A DNA stretch of 64,000 bases. Origin: an uncultured Lachnospiraceae bacterium. GTDB lineage: Bacteria > Bacillota > Clostridia > Lachnospirales > Lachnospiraceae. The notes under the pieces are model-generated. The model made no database searches and was not told the DNA's origin. It was given only the letters and a program-made list of their open reading frames with translations. Position 1 is the first letter of the stretch. Every line of letters starts with the position of its first letter. Of the stretch, positions 58,601 through 64,000 are shown one piece after another. The stretch is taken from assembly GCA_947626365.1 (NCBI GenBank), contig CANQRW010000005.1:1-64000 (forward strand). The letters are read 5' to 3'. The position numbers and the translations under genes are program-made.

Positions 58601-59791
58601 ATGACACAGAAGGAAAATTTCCCAACCCTACTCTTTACCGTTTATTTCATTTACTTTGCAGGGCAGGCGATTCAGAATGGATATCAGAGCCTGTTTTTGA
58701 CACAGAATGGATTCTCTCCTTCCGAAATCGGAATCACTACATTTGTTACCGCATTATTCATTCTTTTTATGCAGACCGGATTCGGTTATATAAGCGACCA
58801 TACCAGAATCAAAAATTATAGTATTTACCTGCTGTATGCGGGAGCCCTCCTGACCTCGCTGCTGCTGTGTTTGGTTCCCCATTCATTATTTTCTGTTTTG
58901 ATATTGCTGTCACTATTTAGTGGTTTTTTTTCTTCTCTTGTGCCTATGACAGATAACTTTACTACTTCTTTCATGAGCCGGAACTCAAAGTATGACTATG
59001 GATCCGTGCGGATGGGCGGCACCATTGGATACGCCTTTATGATGCTCATCAGCGGATATATTTTAAACGATAACTATCGTCATATTTTCATGATAATTGC
59101 GCTTTCTCTCTTTCTTGGTTTCCTGTGCTTTCTATTTCTGCCGAAAAACACTGGAAGCCAACCTCAAATAAGTTCATCAGAAACCGATAACCGAATAAAA
59201 CACGGTTTTTTTCAAATCATATTGAACAACCGGGTTTTTCTGATGCTGATTCTGTTTAGCCTATTGCTTTCAGTGGGAGAGAATCTTTACAGCAGCTATT
59301 ATCCTATTTATTACCTGACAATCGGCGGAAACAGTCGATTGATCGGAATCATGCAGTTCATCAATGCAATTTCAGAGATACCCTGCCTGTTTTTTATTGG
59401 GCGCATTGTCCGAAAATACGGTGTAGGAAAAACGCTTTCCGTCAGCGCCGCGCTGGCCTGTCTGCGATGGCTCCTGCTGTATCTGATTACGGATCCGACA
59501 ATCAGCATTTTCGCAGGACTTCTCCACGGATTCACTTTTTCCTGCTCCAATTACTGTATGGTAAATTATATTTTCCAACATATGGATGCGCAGGTACAGG
59601 CCAGCAGCCAGGTTTTTAAAAACACCGTAAGTATGATCTTTTCACGCGCGATTTTCGGATACCTGGGCGGACTCCTATATGAATCTTTTCAGCCAAGGTT
59701 TCTGCTCCTGGTTTCTGCATCTTTTGCCGGGACTGCCGCAATTCTAATGCTGTTATGGGGCCGAAATAAGGAAGCAGCTTTAAAAATATAA
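58601..59791 (+). CDS. MFS transporter, MFS_1-like (LacY/nucleoside-symporter type)
   Basis: A 396-residue major facilitator with about twelve hydrophobic helices, read from the ATG at 58601, which has AGGTGAT upstream; longer readings would begin inside the divergent kinase gene. The loop after helix 2 (FGYISDHTRIKNYSI) is the MFS signature region, and GSVRMGGTIGYAFMMLISGY in helix 5 matches the MFS_1-like family that includes sugar and nucleoside proton symporters. It lacks the AT-poor look of the genes to the left; codon use is AT-richer. The ABC permease gene starts 17 bases after its stop, so the two systems share a transcript. Confidence 0.85.
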   Translation: MTQKENFPTLLFTVYFIYFAGQAIQNGYQSLFLTQNGFSPSEIGITTFVTALFILFMQTGFGYISDHTRIKNYSIYLLYAGALLTSLLLCLVPHSLFSVLILLSLFSGFFSSLVPMTDNFTTSFMSRNSKYDYGSVRMGGTIGYAFMMLISGYILNDNYRHIFMIIALSLFLGFLCFLFLPKNTGSQPQISSSETDNRIKHGFFQIILNNRVFLMLILFSLLLSVGENLYSSYYPIYYLTIGGNSRLIGIMQFINAISEIPCLFFIGRIVRKYGVGKTLSVSAALACLRWLLLYLITDPTISIFAGLLHGFTFSCSNYCMVNYIFQHMDAQVQASSQVFKNTVSMIFSRAIFGYLGGLLYESFQPRFLLLVSASFAGTAAILMLLWGRNKEAALKI

Positions 59792-59808
59792 ATCGGAGGA
59801 GGCTATAA

Positions 59809-60705
59809 ATGGATAAAATTACAACAAAAAAGAAACGAAAAGATCGTAAACAGATCTGGGCTATCCTGTTTGTCACACCGAATATTGTTCTGTTTCTGCT
59901 GTTTTTTGTTTCACCGGCTTTTGTAGGCCTGAAGTATTCTTTTACCAATTACAATGGTCTCATGAAAAATGATTGGATTGGCCTGCAAAATTATATCGAA
60001 TTATTCGAAGATTCAGAATTCTATGCTGCGCTTATAAATACTGTAAAATATAGTCTGGTTACTGTTCCGCTTGGATACGTTACCGCGTTAATACTGGCGC
60101 TGATACTTACATCCAAATCCGTCTGCGGTAACAGCCTTCTGCGAGTTTTGATTTATTGGCCTACTCTTCTTTCAACTATCATCGTAGGTTTGACCTGGAA
60201 ATGGTTGTTTGGAGAAACATTCGGCCTGATCAATTACCTGATCAAATTATCCGGCGGAACTGGTATTGGGTGGGCGACCAATTCCACCGCTGCATTTGCC
60301 ACCACTGTCATTGCTTTTGTCTGGGCTGACTGCGGTACTAATATGCTGATCTTCATTGGCGGACTAAAACAGATTTCCGAAGATCTTTACGAAGCCGCCA
60401 AGATTGATGGAGCTAATTCCTGGAAACTTTTCCGTTATATTACACTTCCTGAACTGGTTCCAATATCCTTTATGGTCATTATGTTGTCCATTATCAGTTC
60501 CTTCAAAGTGTTTGCGATGGTACAAACGTTAACTAACGGAGGACCTGGAACTTCTACTACTTACATGATTCAGTACATTTATTCTACGGGATTTGAAAAG
60601 ATGAGGGTTGGGTACTCGTCAGCTGCATCCTTGGTTATGTTTGTGCTTTTACTTATCCTCTCTATCGTACAGACAAAAGTTAACAATCGGTTCAGTGACT
60701 ACTAA
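59809..60705 (+). CDS. Sugar ABC transporter permease, MalF/UgpA-like
   Basis: 298 residues with a Lys-rich start, then six membrane helices beginning FVTPNIVLFLLFFVSPAFVG. The coupling loop is YEAAKIDGANSWKLFRYITL and the signature QTLTNGGPGTSTTYMIQYIY follows. The ribosome site GGAGGAGG is strong. No ATPase gene is present, so a shared MsmX/UgpC-type ATPase is expected to energise it. Confidence 0.93.
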   Translation: MDKITTKKKRKDRKQIWAILFVTPNIVLFLLFFVSPAFVGLKYSFTNYNGLMKNDWIGLQNYIELFEDSEFYAALINTVKYSLVTVPLGYVTALILALILTSKSVCGNSLLRVLIYWPTLLSTIIVGLTWKWLFGETFGLINYLIKLSGGTGIGWATNSTAAFATTVIAFVWADCGTNMLIFIGGLKQISEDLYEAAKIDGANSWKLFRYITLPELVPISFMVIMLSIISSFKVFAMVQTLTNGGPGTSTTYMIQYIYSTGFEKMRVGYSSAASLVMFVLLLILSIVQTKVNNRFSDY

Positions 60706-60722
60706 TTATAAGGAGGAGCCCA

Positions 60723-61541
60723 ATGAAATTTTTCAAAAAGCTATTCATAAATATCATAATTTATTTATTTGTACTGCTGTGGGTATTTCCCGTTCTGTGG
60801 GTAGTTATCAGTTCCTTTAAAAATGGAAATGAACTGTTTCGTTATCCCCTGACCTTCTTTCCTAGCCAGCCTACGGTTCAGAATTATATTGACGTATGGA
60901 ATCAATTTGACTTTATGACTTATATGTCTAACTCCGCATTCATTACCATTGTCGCCACAGTACTGACCATACTAATCTCCGCTATGTGCGGATTCGCGCT
61001 GGCAAAATATCATTACAGATGGCTAACCATTGTTTTCATCATGCTGCTGTGTACAACAATGCTTCCGTCTGAGGTCATTATGAAACCCAGTTTCACTATT
61101 TTATATCATCTGGGATTATATGACTCTCTTTGGGGTTGTATTATTCCCTGTATCGGTACTATGACCGGAGTTTTTCTGATGCGTCAGTTCTTTATCACTG
61201 TTCCGGATGAAATGTTGGATGCCGCGCGCATCGACGGGGCAAGCGAAGGGAAAATTTTTACTCTCATCATGCTGCCAATATGCAAATCCCAGATATCTAT
61301 TCTGACTATCTTTTCTTTTAAATGGAGATGGAATGATTACATCTGGCCTTTATTAGCGCTGCGGTCAAAAAACAAATACACCTTACAGCTCGCACTGCGT
61401 GTGCTTTCTGGCGCAGAAGCCGTGAACTGGACAGCCCTGCTGTCCGCATCTGTCATTACAGTAATTCCAGTTCTGGTTATCTTTATTGTCTTTAACCGAC
61501 AAATAATGAACGCAGGGTTATCTGCAGGAGTCAAAGGATAA
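60723..61541 (+). CDS. Carbohydrate ABC transporter permease, MalG/UgpE-like
   Basis: 272 residues with six helices; the first is IYLFVLLWVFPVLWVVISSF. The coupling loop is LDAARIDGASEGKIFTLIML. It starts 17 bases after the partner permease behind AAGGAGGAG. The C-terminus FNRQIMNAGLSAGVKG is typical of MalG-type permeases. Confidence 0.93.
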   Translation: MKFFKKLFINIIIYLFVLLWVFPVLWVVISSFKNGNELFRYPLTFFPSQPTVQNYIDVWNQFDFMTYMSNSAFITIVATVLTILISAMCGFALAKYHYRWLTIVFIMLLCTTMLPSEVIMKPSFTILYHLGLYDSLWGCIIPCIGTMTGVFLMRQFFITVPDEMLDAARIDGASEGKIFTLIMLPICKSQISILTIFSFKWRWNDYIWPLLALRSKNKYTLQLALRVLSGAEAVNWTALLSASVITVIPVLVIFIVFNRQIMNAGLSAGVKG

Positions 61542-61565
61542 TGGTTATGTTATCCTAATGAACTC

Positions 61566-61608
61566 AACACCCGAAGGAGAATTCGATAATTCCCTTCCAA
61601 AAGGTGTT
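61566..61608 (+). terminator. Hairpin between permease and binding-protein genes
   Basis: Outer stem AACACC/GGTGTT encloses an inner GAAGG-GAATT/AATTC-CTTC stem, followed by TTTGTTAT. Placed between the permeases and the binding protein, it may partly end transcription or protect the downstream message. The leader after it (to 61690) also has GTTAGAC/GTCTAAC arms (61631-61637 and 61655-61661) before the AGGAGGAG of the binding-protein gene. Confidence 0.6.
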
Positions 61609-61690
61609 TTGTTATATAAACAATGAAACTGTTAGACCTAGCTGACTGTTAGATGTCTAACCACCACAACCTTACAGGAGGAGAAATGAA

Positions 61691-63019
61691 ATGAAAAAGA
61701 AAGCAATCATCTGTCTTCTAGCGGCTCTGATGACCAGCTTGACGGCATGCGGCGGGAAAAGCGCTCCATCCACAAGCGCAGAGACAACAGCAAACACTGT
61801 TTCCAGTCAGACAGCATCTGACACAACCGAAACGAAAGAAGAAAGTATTCCTTCCGGTGAAACTGTCACGCTGGAACTTCTGGTATCTGATGATACTCTC
61901 GAAGGCGGCGGCATGGCAAAAATGGTAGAAAAATTTAACAAAGAATTTGAAGACAAAGGAATACAGGTAGAGATGAACGAAATCGCACATGCCGATATGG
62001 ATACGCAAATCCAAAACAGAGCAAGTGTCGGGGAACTTCCTGCCCTGGTTCGTCATACCAATTTTAACGACTATATTGATTATATTCATCCCTTGGACGG
62101 TACTGCGCTGTCTCAGGAAGATTTCCAAATTAATACCACCAGAAACGGTATTTTCTACTCTACTCCAATCAATGCCACTGCAGTAGGCATGTTAATTAAC
62201 AAAACCGCTTTTGATGAGGCCGGCGTATCCTATCCTACTACAGAAGAAGATCGCTGGACCTGGGACGAATTTCTCGCGGCCATTAGTGAAGTAACGGCCA
62301 AAACAGACTGCGAATACGGCATGGTAATTGACTATTCCTCTCAGAGATACAGTACTATTCTGTACACTTTCGGAGCTGAATTCTTTGACCCTAATGACCA
62401 TACCAAGGTAACTCTCCGAAGTGACGAAACATTGGAGGGGCTCCAATTTATTATGGATTTATATACTAACGGATACTGCCCGGTATCTGTTGGTATTGGC
62501 TCCGAGAACGCTCAGTCTACTTTTAAAACCGGAAAAGTTGCTGCTCACTGGGCCGGCAACTGGGTACTCACAGACTATGCGGAAAACATTACTGATTTTG
62601 AATATGCCGTGGTATATGCACCCTATGAGAGAGAATGCGCTACCAGTCTGGGAGGAAATTATTTATACGCATTTGAGGGAACCGGTCAGGAAGAACAGGC
62701 TGTAACTTTCTTGGAATGGTTTTATAAACCGGAGAATTACACTGAATACTGTTCTTATAACAATTATCTTCCGTCCATGCTGGGCATTGACCCGGATTAC
62801 AGCGTAGAGGGCCTTGACATTTTCAATGCTGAAATGAACGCCTCCTGCGAAGCTCCCGGCGTTACCAGTGATGTAAACGCAGAACACGCAGGCGAAACCT
62901 ATGGCGAAGTCGTAAAAGAAACCCTTGCAAAAGCATTTGTAGGTGAGCTGACTGCGGAAGAAGTCTTAGATACAATCATTGATACAATTATCCAAAACTT
63001 CTCCGGCGTTTCTGAATAA
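61691..63019 (+). CDS. Sugar ABC transporter substrate-binding lipoprotein
   Basis: A 442-residue family 1 binding protein. The signal MKKKAIICLLAALMTSLTAC ends in an LTAC lipobox, followed by a Ser/Thr/Glu-rich linker to about residue 55. The mature domain includes GMAKMVEKFNKEFEDKGIQV, NATAVGMLINKTAFDEAGVS, RWTWDEFLAAISEV, FKTGKVAAHWAGNWVLTDYA and a C-terminal helical end. It completes the importer encoded by the two permeases upstream. The substrate is unknown; the NagA-kinase operon nearby suggests an amino-sugar oligosaccharide. Confidence 0.92.
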   Translation: MKKKAIICLLAALMTSLTACGGKSAPSTSAETTANTVSSQTASDTTETKEESIPSGETVTLELLVSDDTLEGGGMAKMVEKFNKEFEDKGIQVEMNEIAHADMDTQIQNRASVGELPALVRHTNFNDYIDYIHPLDGTALSQEDFQINTTRNGIFYSTPINATAVGMLINKTAFDEAGVSYPTTEEDRWTWDEFLAAISEVTAKTDCEYGMVIDYSSQRYSTILYTFGAEFFDPNDHTKVTLRSDETLEGLQFIMDLYTNGYCPVSVGIGSENAQSTFKTGKVAAHWAGNWVLTDYAENITDFEYAVVYAPYERECATSLGGNYLYAFEGTGQEEQAVTFLEWFYKPENYTEYCSYNNYLPSMLGIDPDYSVEGLDIFNAEMNASCEAPGVTSDVNAEHAGETYGEVVKETLAKAFVGELTAEEVLDTIIDTIIQNFSGVSE

Positions 63020-63054
63020 CATTGAATTCGAAAGAATCAGTTATAAATTGTAGT

Positions 63055-63110
63055 AAAGCCAACCGAACGTCTGCTATTCGTGGACTGTTCGGTTGGCTTT
63101 ATCTTTTTTA
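63055..63110. terminator. Strong bidirectional terminator
   Basis: AAAGCCAACCGAAC (63055-63068) and GTTCGGTTGGCTTT (63087-63100) are a perfect 14-bp stem, followed by ATCTTTTTTA. It ends the transporter run and, on the other strand (TTTACTACAATT), the convergent ROK gene. Confidence 0.9.
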
Positions 63111-63166
63111 TATTTGCCGAAGCAGCTGCCTGTACGGCAAAATCATACATATAAACAACGGCTGTT

Positions 63167-64000
63167 TTACAGCAGAATATCTCCAAGCAAATGGGAGGCC
63201 ATCAGCGCGCTTCCCACTACGCCGGAATATTCTGTTTTTGTCTTTTCGACGACAGCATTCTCAAATGTGAGGCTGCCCACATACTCCTGAATTTTATCAA
63301 TCAGCGTATCTCCGCATAGGTCCAGCATCCTGCCGCCCATAACAACCTGGCTAAAATCCAGCATATTCAGGATATTGGCAATAAAGGGAGACATCATTTT
63401 CGCGATATAATCAATTATCTCTTCGCTGATCTCGTCTGTTTCCACATCGATTCCAAATCGCTCAATCAGCGCCTGTCTGGATATCTGATCTTCCAGCCAC
63501 CCCGATTTTCCATATTGCACTATCGCATCTGTATCCCGCACAGATGCCCCGATTTCGCCGGCATGATGAGAGATGCCCTTGCGGAGTTTCCCATTCAAAA
63601 CCAGACTTGCTCCAAGTCCAAAATTACTGTACAGCACAAAAAGCAGATCCGAAACCGGATTGGCTGTCCACCGAAGATAATACTCGCCCAATGCCCGCGC
63701 ATTGGCATCATTTTCCAGAAAAACAGGGATCTGGTATTTCTCTTTCACCTGTCTGAATAAGCTGTCATCATCTGTCTCTCCAAAGACGGCCAGCTTTCTG
63801 GACAATCGGATTTTTCGGTTACCGTGAGCAATAGATCCTGGAATCCCTACCCCGACAGCCTGACAGTGAATTCCATTCGCCGCAGAAATCTGCATCAGCC
63901 GGTCAATACATTCATTAATTGGTTTAAATAAATTTTCATCCGCTGTTTCAATCTGCTGCCTGATCTGATAATGAATATCGCCATCCAGATTCACGATTCC
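63167..64000 (-). CDS. ROK-family protein, probable regulator (5' end outside window)
   Basis: The frame is open to the right edge; 277 residues are visible, lacking the N-terminus, where a winged helix would be expected in a regulator of about 380-400 residues. A GTG at 63994 could be taken as a start but lies inside the ROK domain, so the gene continues. The ROK core is clear: AVGVGIPGSIAHGNRKIRLS, FLENDANARALGEYYLRW, LYSNFGLGASLVLNGKLRKG and SQVVMGGRMLDLCGD. The zinc-binding CxCGxxGC is missing: after HHAGEIGASVRDTDAIVQYG comes KSGWLEDQIS. It faces the transporter run and is its likely regulator. Confidence 0.8.
   Translation of the reverse strand, partial: GIVNLDGDIHYQIRQQIETADENLFKPINECIDRLMQISAANGIHCQAVGVGIPGSIAHGNRKIRLSRKLAVFGETDDDSLFRQVKEKYQIPVFLENDANARALGEYYLRWTANPVSDLLFVLYSNFGLGASLVLNGKLRKGISHHAGEIGASVRDTDAIVQYGKSGWLEDQISRQALIERFGIDVETDEISEEIIDYIAKMMSPFIANILNMLDFSQVVMGGRMLDLCGDTLIDKIQEYVGSLTFENAVVEKTKTEYSGVVGSALMASHLLGDILL

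Noticed and set aside
63992-63994. GTG as the start of the ROK gene at the right edge
   Set aside because: The frame stays open to the window end and this position lies within the ROK domain, so the true start is outside.

Overview
This 64 kb window looks like a chromosomal piece of a moderately GC-rich member of the Lachnospiraceae (class Clostridia). Pointers are the hprK-murB-rapZ-whiA-HPr-like block, a diaminopimelate-aminotransferase (DapL) lysine route, a tetrahydrofolate-riboswitch-controlled FolT, ROK-regulated sugar ABC cassettes, strong AGGAGG ribosome sites, and regular use of GTG and TTG starts. The genus cannot be fixed from sequence reading alone.

Layout. 1-1.7 kb: AT-richer edge of a mobile element (partial replication/HTH gene, small winged-helix protein, excisionase-like HTH, divergent XRE repressor with twin operators). 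1.8-6.5 kb: lysS-greA, dusB with a small partner, pfkA. 6.5-16.3 kb: dnaE, HPr-like (Glu15), whiA, rapZ, murB, hprK, uvrC: replication, envelope and carbon-control housekeeping. 16.5-31 kb: DUF1653, a DUF4015 lipoprotein, HAD phosphatase, nfo, dacF-type carboxypeptidase, dinB, RsmF-like methyltransferase, a DUF1576 membrane protein, a DUF853 ATPase, a PdaA-type deacetylase, a GH20 hexosaminidase. 31-40 kb: dapL, dapF, an ANTAR regulator and glnA (nitrogen and lysine/cell wall), a CPx metal ATPase with a CadC-like ArsR repressor, an acetyltransferase, an Mrp ATPase. 40-47.6 kb: folT with an enlarged THF riboswitch, then a six-gene ROK-regulated sugar cassette (regulator, isomerase, oxidoreductase, two permeases, binding protein). 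47.7-54.5 kb: gltB-gltD and canonical HPr. 54.6-64 kb: an amino-sugar locus (toroid-fold enzyme, nagA, ROK kinase) divergent from an AT-richer transporter run (MFS, two ABC permeases, binding protein) and facing a second, partial ROK regulator.

How it fits together. glnA plus gltBD form the GS-GOGAT ammonia-assimilation route, with an ANTAR protein co-transcribed with glnA. HprK/P, the Glu15 HPr-like protein, canonical HPr, PfkA and several ROK proteins sketch carbon control. DapL and DapF give meso-diaminopimelate, and MurB, the D,D-carboxypeptidase and PdaA act on the wall built from it.

Most notable non-coding signals: (1) a 44-bp hairpin repeat family (six full copies at three loci) whose stems covary while loop and flank stay fixed; (2) a THF riboswitch at 40951-41157 with an insertion of roughly 110 nt that seems to fold as its own arm; (3) an intrinsic-terminator-like hairpin immediately after the likely glnA start site; (4) clean inverted-repeat operators at the XRE, ArsR, ROK and divergent kinase/MFS promoters; (5) low-complexity insertions in several unrelated housekeeping enzymes. 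No rRNA, tRNA, CRISPR array or intact insertion sequence was seen.
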